Shown: positions 45,323-55,291, counted from the first letter of the stretch. The stretch is 64,000 nt of DNA from Bifidobacterium aquikefiri (GCF_002259795.1 NZ_MWXA01000002.1:178916-242915), one strand, 5' to 3'. The notes: generated by a model not told the origin, from the sequence alone. Program-made: numbers and translations.

Positions 45323-47179
45323 CTACCTTGCAATCGTCATTCTTTTGGTAAACAGCACTGCTCCGAAACCGCCAATCAATACCAGCAGCCCAACGACGAG
45401 ATACATTTGCGTACCTTCGCCACCCGTATTGGGAAGCACGACTCCTGGCTTCTGAGGATCGGAAACATTGATGGTAAAGATCTTCCCGGTCTGGTCCTTC
45501 ACAACCGCAACCTGGGTAGAACTTCCGGTGAGTGAAATCGAACCGTCAGCTCCAACCTTGAACTGAACCGGACTTGCCAACCCGTTGTATCCAGCAGGGC
45601 TATTGGATTCCTTCAACCAATAGGTACCTTCCGGTATGTTGCCGACCGAGAATTTCCCTGTCTGCCCACTTACCGCTGCCGGATTGTAGGCGGGAAGCAC
45701 TGCTCCCGGCTGATTGCCCGAATCTGCCAGAATCTGGAAGGCAGCTCCGTCAAGAGCCGTCTGTGTGCCCGTCGTCGCTGCGTTGGGGCCATACTTCTGC
45801 AGGAAGAAATTCCAGAGCTTCTGCACAGCCGTGTTGGTGAAGGTACACGATATTGCAGCGATGGTACCGGTTGGAATCGTAATCGTATATTTGGTCGAAC
45901 TCCCTGAAACAGGGGTCACCGTGACGGCTGCATTGCCATTGTTCGTGTCAATGCAGCTCAGCGTCGAGACGTACTTCGAAATATCTGCAGCCGGGGTTCC
46001 GGCTCCAACTTCTTCGAGCACATACGTCGAACCCGGAGAGACCACAATCGGCCCTGCAACCTCACTTTGAATGCCGCTTGCAGTACCTGTTGTCGTCGCC
46101 GTGGCACTCGCGGTGGAACTGCCAGCGGGAGTGATGCTGAGCTGGAACTGATCCGTAGCGTTGTATCGGCTGACGACGTTCTTCTTCAAGGACTGAATCG
46201 TAGGAGGTGTCTGGCACGATGCCAGATCCACACCAGCGATATTGCGGCCTTGAGAAGTGACCGGAGTCATGGATGTTGCGGCACCGCTGCTTTGTGGATC
46301 GGCCATGCCAATCTCGGTGACCGTTGCACCCTGAACAGTGATCTGCCCCTGGACGTACACCTTGCCATCGTTACTCAGAGCCATGCCGTTATATACGATT
46401 CCTGATGCATCAATGGACACAGGGGCTGAGCGTGGAATCGAGGAAGCGTTCGAAGCTGCCAACACAGCAGCGGTTACGCTGACGATCATATTGGTATTGC
46501 CGCCGCCCGTGCTCAGCAACAGGTACATGTCACCATTCTGGTCGAATGACAAGTCACCGTTCCTTGTTCCCGAAGGTACTGTGGGCATGACGATATAGCC
46601 AACAAAGGAAGTCTCGAGAGTGTCAGGATTTGCCTTCCACAGCAGGAAAACCGTTTGGGAATTCAGTTGCGAATATCCGCCAAAATAGTAGTAGCCGGTG
46701 GGATCCTTGGGATTGACGCCTCCTGCGATGAGACTCGAGGTCTCAAAGGAAAACTGCGATGGAATTGACAGCGGATTCAAGACTTTCGTCGTTATCGCAT
46801 TCGTTGAAGCGCTCCATTTGTTCAGTGTCACATTATCGCCCTGATTGGCTCTAGTGAATGAAAAAACAGTGCTTCCGTTTGAACCGATCGCCAAGCCATT
46901 GACGCTGGTATTGCTCGTATCAGGGAAAGTAATGCCTACGGTTGCAAGTGCGGAATTAATCCCATTCCCGCTCGCAGTCGCCTTATACACAACCCCGGAG
47001 TCATCTACCGAATAGAAATCGCCAGTGGCACACGAGAGCGCGCTTACAGCGGCCTGAGCATGCTGTGGATTGAACAGACTGATTGTTCCGGCACTTGCAA
47101 AGACGGCCAACCCTGCAAGGAATGCACACGCAACTCGCACGCAACCTTTCAGAGTGAGTACATGCTGTGGTGTCTTCAT
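45323..47179 (-). CDS. Large sortase-anchored surface protein, probable pilus tip/ancillary subunit (LPNTG)
   Basis: 618 residues. A signal peptide (about 1-44), then about 280 residues with repeated short blade-like units (GNGINSALATVGITF, GLAIGSNGSTVFSF and similar) that look like a beta-propeller or other all-beta adhesin head. Two SpaA-like domains follow (FFLQKYGPN, WLKESNSPAGYN), then LPNTG at 582-586 with a hydrophobic segment and a basic tail. It starts with an ATGA overlap with the upstream pilin gene, so the two are coupled. As it lacks a clear YPK pilin motif it is probably the terminal adhesin, which is an inference. Confidence 0.82.
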   Translation of the reverse strand: MKTPQHVLTLKGCVRVACAFLAGLAVFASAGTISLFNPQHAQAAVSALSCATGDFYSVDDSGVVYKATASGNGINSALATVGITFPDTSNTSVNGLAIGSNGSTVFSFTRANQGDNVTLNKWSASTNAITTKVLNPLSIPSQFSFETSSLIAGGVNPKDPTGYYYFGGYSQLNSQTVFLLWKANPDTLETSFVGYIVMPTVPSGTRNGDLSFDQNGDMYLLLSTGGGNTNMIVSVTAAVLAASNASSIPRSAPVSIDASGIVYNGMALSNDGKVYVQGQITVQGATVTEIGMADPQSSGAATSMTPVTSQGRNIAGVDLASCQTPPTIQSLKKNVVSRYNATDQFQLSITPAGSSTASATATTTGTASGIQSEVAGPIVVSPGSTYVLEEVGAGTPAADISKYVSTLSCIDTNNGNAAVTVTPVSGSSTKYTITIPTGTIAAISCTFTNTAVQKLWNFFLQKYGPNAATTGTQTALDGAAFQILADSGNQPGAVLPAYNPAAVSGQTGKFSVGNIPEGTYWLKESNSPAGYNGLASPVQFKVGADGSISLTGSSTQVAVVKDQTGKIFTINVSDPQKPGVVLPNTGGEGTQMYLVVGLLVLIGGFGAVLFTKRMTIAR

Positions 47180-48690
47180 CGCTCTTCACCTCCCAGATAG
47201 GCGCTGGATGAGAATTTTCTTCTCAACAGTGCCGTTCCCAACACACCGCTCACTGCAAGCAGCACCACGAATGCAGCAATGCCTGAACCCGTTCTGGCCA
47301 ATGGCCCGCTATACCAGCCGCCTGTACCCCAAGCAGTCGTCGGTGGGTTGGTGACTCTCTCTGCGGTGTTCGATATGGTGTAATCCACTGACGTATCGAA
47401 GGAATTGACAGTCACCATATGGGTATCACCTGAGACAACAAAGCCATCTGGAGCCGTGACTTCGCGAATCCAATAGTTGCCATAGGCAAGACCACTGATG
47501 GTCAGCAACCCTTGACTGTCGGATTCCCAGACCGACTTGCCATTGATGGAAAGAGGATGCTTCAACGTCTGTGCATCGGCAAGCGATGGGAAAATCTGAA
47601 AGCGTGCACCCGTGAGCGTGCGCTGATCACTTGCGGCGACCTTTTTGATTGTGACATTGCCGAATACCGCTTCTGGCTTGTTTGAGACGATCGTTGTCGA
47701 AGAGTTCGGGAATAGCGTCGCAACATTGGGAATCATTCCATCAGTTCCCAGATCCGTGACCTTGGTGGTAAGCACTGTCCGAACCGAGCTCTTGGCATCA
47801 GCCGCTATAGCCTCGAAGAGCTTGTATCGGCCAAGTTCAGTGAATTCGATAGTCACTGTATTGCCTTCGCCACCCGCACCAGGCACGGATGTGACCGTGT
47901 AATCGTCAGGTGAGCTGATGGTGACTCCCGAAGATCCGGTTATTGCCACCGCACTTGACACCAATGCGAGCCGAGCATCCAAGGTGTCAACGATGCGATA
48001 TATATCTGTCGATTTTCCGCCTGGAATCGAAGATTCGATCGTCCAGATAACTGGATCATCGCTTGTCGTGCCCTGTTCGACCTGCTTGGTGATTGAGGAG
48101 ACGACATTCTTCGGATACAGATGGATGTTGTACAGCCATGATCCATCATTGTCAGAGCCAGGAAGCGGAACCGTCACCACAAGCGGTTGTGACGGGGTCA
48201 CATTCGCAGGAGCCGATGTTTCCTGAATCAGATAGACGCCCAGATCCAAGTCGGTGAAACTTGCCATGCCGGAAGCGTCGGTGGTCTCGCTCTGCGCGGC
48301 AACATCCTTGGTGGCTTCAATTGCATGGTTCACAGCATCATCACCGCTGTAGGTGGACGTAACGGCATTCCAACCACTCTCGGTAGTCAGATCAACGCCA
48401 GGCACTTTCTTGATGGAAAAAGTGACATCAGGGATTGCCGTCAGATCTGCGAGCTGGTCAGCTCCCAGTTGCGAACCATCATTCGGCAAATCCGTATTGA
48501 TGTTTGGTTGTGCGTATTTATGAACTGTCACAGATCCTCGTTGGCTTGGATCTATGTTGCCTGAAGAATTGTCAGCGTGTGCCGCAAATGGACTTATCGT
48601 GCAGGAAAGCATTGCCAGCACAACTATGCAAAAACTAAGTATTACTCGGTGAATACTTGTTATTTTTGCTGAGAAAATACGATACTTCAT
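47176..48690 (-). CDS. Sortase-dependent pilin with pilin-motif lysine (sorting signal LARTG)
   Basis: 504 residues. Signal peptide (about 1-40), N-terminal SVTVHKYAQ pilin start, pilin motif YNIHLYPKN, E-box-like segments (LIQETSAPA and WIREVTAPDGF), then LARTG at 464-468 with hydrophobic and basic tail. Similar in plan to the 475-residue pilin, so the locus has two proteins carrying the polymerisation Lys. First gene of the operon; GAGAGGGGG precedes the ATG. Probably under the control of the divergent LacI protein. Confidence 0.87.
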   Translation of the reverse strand: MKYRIFSAKITSIHRVILSFCIVVLAMLSCTISPFAAHADNSSGNIDPSQRGSVTVHKYAQPNINTDLPNDGSQLGADQLADLTAIPDVTFSIKKVPGVDLTTESGWNAVTSTYSGDDAVNHAIEATKDVAAQSETTDASGMASFTDLDLGVYLIQETSAPANVTPSQPLVVTVPLPGSDNDGSWLYNIHLYPKNVVSSITKQVEQGTTSDDPVIWTIESSIPGGKSTDIYRIVDTLDARLALVSSAVAITGSSGVTISSPDDYTVTSVPGAGGEGNTVTIEFTELGRYKLFEAIAADAKSSVRTVLTTKVTDLGTDGMIPNVATLFPNSSTTIVSNKPEAVFGNVTIKKVAASDQRTLTGARFQIFPSLADAQTLKHPLSINGKSVWESDSQGLLTISGLAYGNYWIREVTAPDGFVVSGDTHMVTVNSFDTSVDYTISNTAERVTNPPTTAWGTGGWYSGPLARTGSGIAAFVVLLAVSGVLGTALLRRKFSSSAYLGGEER

Positions 48691-48713
48691 CTATCCCCCT
48701 CTCAACACATAAA

Positions 48714-48733
48714 GTCAGGGCCCCCACCCTGAC
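48714..48733 (-). other. Leader hairpin before the first pilin gene
   Basis: GTCAGGG (48714-48720) and CCCTGAC (48727-48733) surround CCCCCA. On the coding strand TTTATG follows. This is a weak candidate for an attenuator in the pilus mRNA leader. Confidence 0.45.
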
Positions 48734-48797
48734 ACAGACGCCACTCTGCGCCAGTATCATAGGCAGGGGTTTCAGTTGAAAATAGGCTAGAATAGAA

Positions 48798-48832
48798 CGT
48801 AAACGATTGCGGGTTCGGCGTAAACGATTGCG
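48798..48832. promoter_or_regulatory. Two direct LacI-type sites between pilus operon and LacI gene
   Basis: CGTAAACGATTGCG occurs at 48798-48811 and 48819-48832, spaced 21 bp, i.e. two DNA turns, so a regulator would bind both on one face. The core TAAACGATTG is a half-symmetric LacI-type site. The same 12-mer, TAAACGATTGCG, occurs at 59738-59749 upstream of the sugar-ABC ATPase gene. Confidence 0.75.
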
Positions 48833-48894
48833 TAATAATCGAAGCCATGAGAAATTGCACGTAGGGGAGAATTTCGGCTGAAAAGAGAGTCGTC

Positions 48895-50007
48895 ATGGGG
48901 ATTCATCAGACCACCATTCAAGATCTAGCAAAGATTTGCCATGTCAGCACGGCCACTGTTTCACGAGCACTGAATCATAAAGCTGGTGTCAGCAGTTCCT
49001 TGCGCAAAGAGATCATCGCCACCGCGAAGGAGTATTCCTATCTTCCCGACAGCAACGCCCGAGCCATGCGCATGGGCTCTTCCTCCACGAATGTGTGTCT
49101 GGTGGTGCGGACCGGTCAGGATGTTGCGCATCTGCTGACCATGCAGGATTTTGAAATGTTTCAACAAACCTTGGGCATGCGCCTCTCGACCTTGTATGTT
49201 CCCTACGATGCCGATGTCATCGATGCCATGGTCGCTGAGGAGAATCGCAACACAGTGTCGCTGTTCATTATTATCGGCTGGACCCTCATCTCGGATTCAC
49301 GACGCTTTTCGCAGGTCAAGCAGCCAATTCTGTTTGTCTCTTCAGACGATGCACCAGACAATTACGCGGCTGTTGTCAGCGATGAGCGCTTTGGATCACA
49401 GCAGGCGGCCAATGCTCTGCTTGATGCAGGCCATCGCAGAATGCTCATCCTGACTGAAGAGAATTCAGGCGGAATGCCCTATTTCAAGGACCGCATCAGC
49501 GGGGTCAAGGACGCGTTTGCTCATCACCATCTCCCATTCGGGAGCGCGACCGTTTTTTCGATACCGATTGATTATCGACGATACAAAACCTCAGCTGAAA
49601 GCTTCGTTGCACGTACCATCATTCCCTACCTTCGGCAGTCTGGAAACGGTTCCCCAACGGCGGTAGCGGTAATGAGCGATTTTCTCGCCGCGGCGCTCAT
49701 ACACGTGCTCTACGAGAACGACTTTCAAGTTCCCGAGCAGCTTTCCATTGCCAGTTTTGGCGGCTGGGACATCACGAATTATTTTCCGCAGCCAATCACG
49801 TCATGGGTGCAGCCGATACCGGATCTATTGCGGACAACGCTCAATGCAATCCCTCTGCTGCTTGAGCATAAGGACTTTAGCGGAACCATCGCTCTTGGCA
49901 GCATGCATCCGAATGGCGAACGAGGCCGAGCCGAAGCCATCTCCTCTCGGCGCTTCGTCGTCTCGGGTTTCCTAAGACAGGGCAGAACCATCCGCGTGCT
50001 CCCCTAG
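48895..50007 (+). CDS. LacI-family transcriptional regulator, divergent from the pilus operon
   Basis: 370 residues. The N-terminal helix-turn-helix and hinge (TIQDLAKICHVSTATVSRALN) are followed by a sugar-binding-protein-like effector domain (about 60-345) that is more divergent than that of the LacI at 4395. It faces the pilus operon across about 200 bp containing paired TAAACGATTGCG sites. Likely controls pilus genes in response to a carbohydrate, and possibly the sugar-ABC ATPase gene that carries the same site; the ligand is unknown. The ATG 48895 ribosome site is weak (GAGAG). Confidence 0.88.
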   Translation: MGIHQTTIQDLAKICHVSTATVSRALNHKAGVSSSLRKEIIATAKEYSYLPDSNARAMRMGSSSTNVCLVVRTGQDVAHLLTMQDFEMFQQTLGMRLSTLYVPYDADVIDAMVAEENRNTVSLFIIIGWTLISDSRRFSQVKQPILFVSSDDAPDNYAAVVSDERFGSQQAANALLDAGHRRMLILTEENSGGMPYFKDRISGVKDAFAHHHLPFGSATVFSIPIDYRRYKTSAESFVARTIIPYLRQSGNGSPTAVAVMSDFLAAALIHVLYENDFQVPEQLSIASFGGWDITNYFPQPITSWVQPIPDLLRTTLNAIPLLLEHKDFSGTIALGSMHPNGERGRAEAISSRRFVVSGFLRQGRTIRVLP

Positions 50008-50108
50008 CAGCGGCAATCACGGGGGTTCCCAGCATCACAACAAGACATCAATGCGCATGACCTTCCCATGTAGGCGCTAAACTTGGGTACTGACCTTAAG
50101 GAGAATAC

Positions 50109-50690
50109 ATGCTATTAAGCGATCGTGACATCAAGGCTGCCTATCGGGAAAAGCGCATTTCGTTGGATCCCTGGACCCCTGAGATGGTTCAGCCCGCAAG
50201 TGTCGACGTGCGTTTGGATCGCTTCTTCCGCGTGTTCAACAATCACGAATACACCTATGTAGATCCTTCGGAAGATCAGGGCCAGCTCACGGAGCAGTTT
50301 GAAGTTCGTAATGGTGATCCATGGATTCTCCACCCTGGAGAGTTCGTCTTGGGATCGACATGGGAATATATCAAACTGGATGCGAGCATTGCTGCGCGGC
50401 TTGAGGGCAAGAGTTCTCTCGGGCGTCTCGGCATTCTCACCCATTCAACCGCAGGCTTTGTGGATCCAGGGTTTGAGGGACACATTACTCTAGAGCTTTC
50501 GAATGTCAGCACACTGCCCGTCAAGCTGTGGCCAGGCATGAAGATTGGGCAGATGTGCTTCTTCAGCCTGTCTTCTCCTGCTGAGAATCCTTATGGATCA
50601 CAAGGAGCCGGCTCGCATTACCAGGGGCAACGCGGACCGACTCCCTCTCGCTCATTCGTCAACTTCTATAGGGCGGACGTCTCGAAGTAA
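50109..50690 (+). CDS. dcd: dCTP deaminase
   Basis: 193 residues, normal length. Makes dUTP (or dUMP in the bifunctional form) from dCTP for thymidylate synthesis. Family marks: [23 protein letters not shown], and the catalytic Glu in [21 protein letters not shown] lies 6 bases before the ATG. A weak hairpin separates it from the convergent permease. Confidence 0.94.
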   Translation: MLLSDRDIKAAYREKRISLDPWTPEMVQPASVDVRLDRFFRVFNNHEYTYVDPSEDQGQLTEQFEVRNGDPWILHPGEFVLGSTWEYIKLDASIAARLEGKSSLGRLGILTHSTAGFVDPGFEGHITLELSNVSTLPVKLWPGMKIGQMCFFSLSSPAENPYGSQGAGSHYQGQRGPTPSRSFVNFYRADVSK

Positions 50691-50694
50691 CTCA

Positions 50695-50717
50695 GCGATT
50701 GTCTGTGCGGCAATCGC
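50695..50717. terminator. Short hairpin between dcd and FHS permease genes
   Basis: GCGATTG (50695-50701) pairs with CAATCGC (50711-50717) around a 9-base loop, between convergent stops. There is no strong T run on either side. Confidence 0.5.
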
Positions 50718-50718
50718 C

Positions 50719-51957
50719 CTATGCCTCGATTTCCTTGCCGTCCCTGGTCTGCAGAAGCCTGTAGAAGATCGAGACGCCAAGCACGTACAGGGCACCGATG
50801 GCAATCATCGAAATACTCCCGATCTGACCAAAGTGATCCGCCAAGGTACCCATGATTGGCGGGAAGATCGCGCCTCCAAGCAGGCCCATCATCATCAGTC
50901 CGGAAATTTCGTTCTGATGCTTTGGCATCTTCAGCAATGCATGTGAAAGGAAGAGGGAGAAAACATTGGAATTGCCGAACCCAATCAATGCAGTCGCAAG
51001 ATAGAAGAGCCACTGCGGAGGGTTCACGGCAATCATGGCGAATATCGCATAGCAGATTGCCGAGCTGAGCATGATCACTCCGCAGCAGCGCAACGCGAAC
51101 TTGTTGCTCAGGCGATGAAGAATGAGTCCACCCGTCAGGCACCCAATGGTACGGAATGCGAAGTAGACGGATGTTGCCCCACCCGCGACTTCCAAGGTTA
51201 CATCGGTATGTTCCATAAGAATTCTTGGTGCCTGTGCATTGACTCCCACATCAATGCCAACATGGCAAATAATTCCCAGGAAGCAGAGTAGAACGATGCG
51301 CTTGCCCAAGAGCTTGAAGCAGCTCAGGATCGTCGCCTTTCCGGCATCTGGTAACGGTTCCTCAACCTTGTCGAAGGCCAAGGCCACGCCAATGACAACG
51401 CCAACTACGAGATAGACGGCATAGAGAATCCACCAGGCGTTGAATGCCGCAGCACCCCAACCCGCAATGATTGGTGCAAAGAATGATGCAATCGCCTTTA
51501 CAAACTGGCCAGTCGTCAGCGTTGATGCAAGTCTATCGCCCCCAACGAAGACCGTAAGCAGTGGGTTCAGCGAGACCTGCATTAGGGCGTTGCCAATGCC
51601 GAGCAGCGAGAACGACACGATCATCATGACATAACGAGAGGTGCCGCTCATGGCGATATATGCGATGACCGGCAGCAGCATGGCCAGGCTCGTCACCACG
51701 ATAGACAGCAGCACCGTGCGACGACGCCCAATCTTGTTCATCAACACGCTTGTCGGCACGGAGAAGATCAAGAACCAGAAGAACACCATGGAGGTGAAGA
51801 GATTCGTCTGTGAATTTGAAAGGTGGAACTCTGGTTTGATGTAATTGGTTGCTGTTCCAACCAGATCAACGAAACCCATGACAAAGAATGATGCCATGAC
51901 TGGAATCAGAAACTTGATGTCCGCCTTGCCGCGATTATTCACGCTTACGGTGCTCAT
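50719..51957 (-). CDS. FHS/FucP-like MFS sugar permease
   Basis: 412 residues with 12 membrane segments. The RRR loop (NKIGRRRTVLL) and the half-repeat order (FLIPVMASFFVMGFVDLVGTATNY at the start) resemble the fucose-galactose-glucose:H+ symporter (FHS) branch. Substrate unknown. GGGGAG 5 bases before ATG 51957 sets the start over ATG 51969. Single gene; upstream is an AT-rich stretch with repeated AGTTAAT-like words that may be an operator. Confidence 0.82.
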   Translation of the reverse strand: MSTVSVNNRGKADIKFLIPVMASFFVMGFVDLVGTATNYIKPEFHLSNSQTNLFTSMVFFWFLIFSVPTSVLMNKIGRRRTVLLSIVVTSLAMLLPVIAYIAMSGTSRYVMMIVSFSLLGIGNALMQVSLNPLLTVFVGGDRLASTLTTGQFVKAIASFFAPIIAGWGAAAFNAWWILYAVYLVVGVVIGVALAFDKVEEPLPDAGKATILSCFKLLGKRIVLLCFLGIICHVGIDVGVNAQAPRILMEHTDVTLEVAGGATSVYFAFRTIGCLTGGLILHRLSNKFALRCCGVIMLSSAICYAIFAMIAVNPPQWLFYLATALIGFGNSNVFSLFLSHALLKMPKHQNEISGLMMMGLLGGAIFPPIMGTLADHFGQIGSISMIAIGALYVLGVSIFYRLLQTRDGKEIEA

Positions 51958-52198
51958 TGCTCTCCCCATTATGTGTGGTCTGCAGTCACTGCCCCTCGCG
52001 AAATCAGTGATGGAAACTCAGCCACAGCCATAGAGAATGGGATGCCGCGCCGTAGACCGCACAGTATCGTTCACAAGGTGCGCCAAATCGCAGCTACCAT
52101 TATTTACTAAGTTAATATAATAACATAGTTAATTGGCATTCTTGAATTGTTGCCCTTGCTCATTGTCCATTCATCGCTGCACGATCCTGAGCATGCAA
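51958..52198. other. Upstream region of the FHS permease, AT-rich operator candidate
   Basis: No gene. Around 52103-52134 the sequence TTACTAAGTTAATAT...ACATAGTTAATTGG contains two AGTTAAT words 20 bp apart, which could be a regulator site for the permease (weak). Confidence 0.4.
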
Positions 52199-52239
52199 AA
52201 GCGGTGGCCGACCGCAATAATCTTGGCCAGCCACCGCTT
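52199..52239 (-). terminator. Terminator of the P2A cation ATPase gene
   Basis: GCGGTGGC (52201-52208) and GCCACCGC (52230-52237) form the stem, extended by AA/TT. On the minus strand it is followed by TTTTGC, 77 bases after the ATPase stop. Confidence 0.75.
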
Positions 52240-52315
52240 AAAGTTACCCATGCCTTCATTGTTTTCACGCCCTGGCACACTTCAGGCACGACTCAGCGGC
52301 CTGGCGGTTCTCCAA

Positions 52316-55291
52316 TCAACGTTTCATTGCGCGCAGCACGAACTTCCTCAGCTCAGAGGCAACCAGCACGAAGGCCGCGAGCGCTATGCACTCGATCCAC
52401 GCCATAGGATTCAATGCTGTGGTTCCAAAAGCGGTGTTCAGGAACGGCACATAAATCACCAGCAACTGCAGAGCGATAGACAGTCCGATCGCACCCCACA
52501 GCCACTTGTTCGTGAAGAGACCTATGAAGGCCGACTGGCGGGCCGACCGCGAGGCGATGGCATTGAACAGCTGAGCAAATACCAGAATGGTGAAGCCCAT
52601 CGTCCGCGCCTCCACCATTTGGGCATCATGACCCATCGCTTCAACGGAACGGTCAGTGAACAATCCGCCGCTGAGATGCATGTCCATGCCAATCAGGGTC
52701 ACCGCAGCCATGATGATGCCGATGAATATGATATCGCCCCACATCTTGCCGTCGATCACGCGATCATAAAGTCCACGAGGCGCACGTCCCATCACATCGT
52801 CCGTCTGTGGATCAACGCCCATCGCGAGTGCCGGAGCCGCATCGGTAAGCAGATTGATCCAGAGAAGCTGCGTGGCGAGCAGAGGAACGGTGACACCCTC
52901 CACCCCAGGCTGCGTGATGCCAAGGAATCCAGCGAAGATGACACCACCGAACACGGTGAGTACCTCGCCGACATTGGAGCTGAGCAAATACCGTAGGAAC
53001 TTGCGAATGTTGTCGAATATCACTCGCCCTTCACGAACGGCGGCAACGATCGTCGAGAAGTTGTCATCCGCAAGAATCATCTTCGCGGATTCCTTGGTGA
53101 CCTCGGTTCCGGTGATGCCCATGGCAACACCGATATCCGAAGTCTTGACAGCGGGCGCATCGTTCACCCCATCACCAGTCATTGCAACGATGTTACGCTG
53201 ACGCTGCAAGGATGACACGATCTTGAGCTTGTGCTCGGGAGCCACGCGCGCATACACGGAGACATCGCTCGTGGTCGCGTCGAAATCCTTCTCCGACAGG
53301 GAGTCAAGGTCATCGCCCGTCTTGGCTTGCTCACCTGGGCGAATTATGCCCAGATCGCTTGCGATGCGTGCCGCGGTAAGAGGGTGGTCGCCGGTTATCA
53401 TGACCGTTCGGATGCCAGCCCTGTGCGCCTCTGCCACCGCCGAGCGAACCTCTGTACGCGGTGGATCGATTATGCCGACCATGCCTGTCCAGATGAAGTC
53501 CTTTTCGATTGCCTCGTCCTGTTCCGAAATATCGCTCACCTGTCCGGCAGCGTTGGAGATGACTCCAGGAACCTCGGAAAGTGCTGCCGTGCCAAGTGGA
53601 CGGTATGCCTGCCCGAGGGTTCGGTATGCCTGCCCTGACAATCTCTCAACGGTTGCAAGAATCGTCTGACGGTCACCTTCGGTGAGTCTGCGGACTTGTC
53701 CGTTCACTCTGATTCGTGTGCAGTACTGCAGGAGCACGTCAGGGGCCCCCTTGGCAAAGACGCTGAGCTTGTTGCCATCGCCCTTGTCTTCCGCTATTAT
53801 CGACATCCGCTTTCGTTCCGATGTGAACGGAATTTCTGCGATTCTATTCATGCTGTTGAGCTGCTTATCCGCATGAACCTTGCGTGCGGCAACTACCAAG
53901 GACACTTCCGTCGGGTCGCCTACGATCTTCCATTCGTTGGAATTGTCGTCCTTGCGTACATCGCCGTCATTGGCTATCGCGCCTATTGCAAGCGTACTGA
54001 GCGTTTCGACGCGTTCAGGCGCATCGAGGGAAAGATCGGAACCACCAGTGCCCACCATCTGACCGATGGGTGCATAGCCAGTGCCGGTCAGCTCGACTTC
54101 GCCGCTGGGAGTGACGATCTTTTCAACAGTCATCTCGTTGCGCGTCAGCGTTCCGGTCTTATCGGAGCAGATAATCGATGCGGAGCCGAGAGTCTCGACT
54201 GAACTGAGCTTCTTCACGATGGCATGATGCTGTGCCATGCGCTGAACGCCGAGCGCGAGCACAACGGTAAGAATGGCCGCGAGTCCTTCCGGCACCGCCG
54301 CGACAGCGAGAGAGACTGCCAGCAGCAGGGAATCAATGACATCCTGTGTGCTGTGGAATCCTGAGATGGTCGCAAGTGCCACGAGCACAAGCACTGCGAT
54401 GATGCATACCGCAATGCCGAGGATCTTCGAGACGTGGGCCATCTCCTTCTGCAGTGGCGTGGTTTCATCCTCGGTCTGGGAAAGCATGTCGGCGATCTTG
54501 CCGACCTGTGTGTTCATGCCCGTGCCGGTGATGATCGCCCTGCCCGTTCCCTGAGTCACGGCTGTGCCATTGAAGACCATGTTGGTGCGATCTCCGAGAG
54601 CCTTGGCAGATGCAAGCGTTTCGGGCTTTTTGCTGACAGGAACCGACTCACCGGTCAGTGAGGCCTCTGCGATACGAAGACTGGCAGCGCTGAGCAAACG
54701 TCCGTCTGCCGAAACTGTGTCACCCTCACCGAGAACCATAATGTCGCCCGGCACGAGTTCGGCTGTGTTGATATGTGAGACGCGGCCATCACGCAGCACC
54801 GATGTCTGCGGCGCGGTCATCTTCGCAAGCGCATCGACCGCCTTTTCCGCCTTGGCCTCCTGCAAATATCCAAGCACCGCATTCAGCACAAGGATAAGCA
54901 CGATGACCATGGCATCGAACGGGAGCACCTCGCTACCCTCGCCGCCGTGCGATGCCTGCGATCGTTCGATGAACCATGCGACCACCGAGATTCCTGTGGC
55001 CACGAACAGCAGGTAGACCAGAGGATCCCTGAACTGCTCAAGGAATTTCTTCCACTTCGGTACGGGTGGAGCGGATTCGAGCTCATTGCGGCCGAATCGC
55101 TCAAGGCGGCGCTCCGCCTCCTGAGAGCTCAACCCTGTAGATGCATCCACATGCATCGCCCGTAATACATTCCGTGCATCAAGCTGCGAAGGATCCTGGT
55201 CCTGAATGTCTGCCTGAATGTCGGAAGCTGGGCTGTTGCCCGCTACCTGTGGCACGGATACTTCGATATGTTCACTGGTAGGTCCAGTCAT
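52316..55291 (-). CDS. P2A-type (SERCA-like) cation-transporting ATPase
   Basis: 991 residues. Cation-ATPase N-terminal domain, TGES actuator loop, M4 motif AAVPEGLAAI, phosphorylation site DKTGT with Asp377, MTGDGVNDAPA, and M6 NLLTDAAPALAMG with the Asn and Asp ligands of SERCA. It pumps Ca2+ or Mn2+ out of the cell; the metal is not decidable by eye. AGGAG 7 bases before ATG 55291. Transcribed alone with its own terminator. Confidence 0.9.
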   Translation of the reverse strand: MTGPTSEHIEVSVPQVAGNSPASDIQADIQDQDPSQLDARNVLRAMHVDASTGLSSQEAERRLERFGRNELESAPPVPKWKKFLEQFRDPLVYLLFVATGISVVAWFIERSQASHGGEGSEVLPFDAMVIVLILVLNAVLGYLQEAKAEKAVDALAKMTAPQTSVLRDGRVSHINTAELVPGDIMVLGEGDTVSADGRLLSAASLRIAEASLTGESVPVSKKPETLASAKALGDRTNMVFNGTAVTQGTGRAIITGTGMNTQVGKIADMLSQTEDETTPLQKEMAHVSKILGIAVCIIAVLVLVALATISGFHSTQDVIDSLLLAVSLAVAAVPEGLAAILTVVLALGVQRMAQHHAIVKKLSSVETLGSASIICSDKTGTLTRNEMTVEKIVTPSGEVELTGTGYAPIGQMVGTGGSDLSLDAPERVETLSTLAIGAIANDGDVRKDDNSNEWKIVGDPTEVSLVVAARKVHADKQLNSMNRIAEIPFTSERKRMSIIAEDKGDGNKLSVFAKGAPDVLLQYCTRIRVNGQVRRLTEGDRQTILATVERLSGQAYRTLGQAYRPLGTAALSEVPGVISNAAGQVSDISEQDEAIEKDFIWTGMVGIIDPPRTEVRSAVAEAHRAGIRTVMITGDHPLTAARIASDLGIIRPGEQAKTGDDLDSLSEKDFDATTSDVSVYARVAPEHKLKIVSSLQRQRNIVAMTGDGVNDAPAVKTSDIGVAMGITGTEVTKESAKMILADDNFSTIVAAVREGRVIFDNIRKFLRYLLSSNVGEVLTVFGGVIFAGFLGITQPGVEGVTVPLLATQLLWINLLTDAAPALAMGVDPQTDDVMGRAPRGLYDRVIDGKMWGDIIFIGIIMAAVTLIGMDMHLSGGLFTDRSVEAMGHDAQMVEARTMGFTILVFAQLFNAIASRSARQSAFIGLFTNKWLWGAIGLSIALQLLVIYVPFLNTAFGTTALNPMAWIECIALAAFVLVASELRKFVLRAMKR

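Noticed and set aside
53601..53635. Tandem duplication inside the P2A ATPase (CGGTATGCCTGCCC twice, 21 bp apart)
   Set aside because: The encoded segment aligns in place with the normal RxLxxAYRxL region of P2 ATPases, so no extra residues are inserted.
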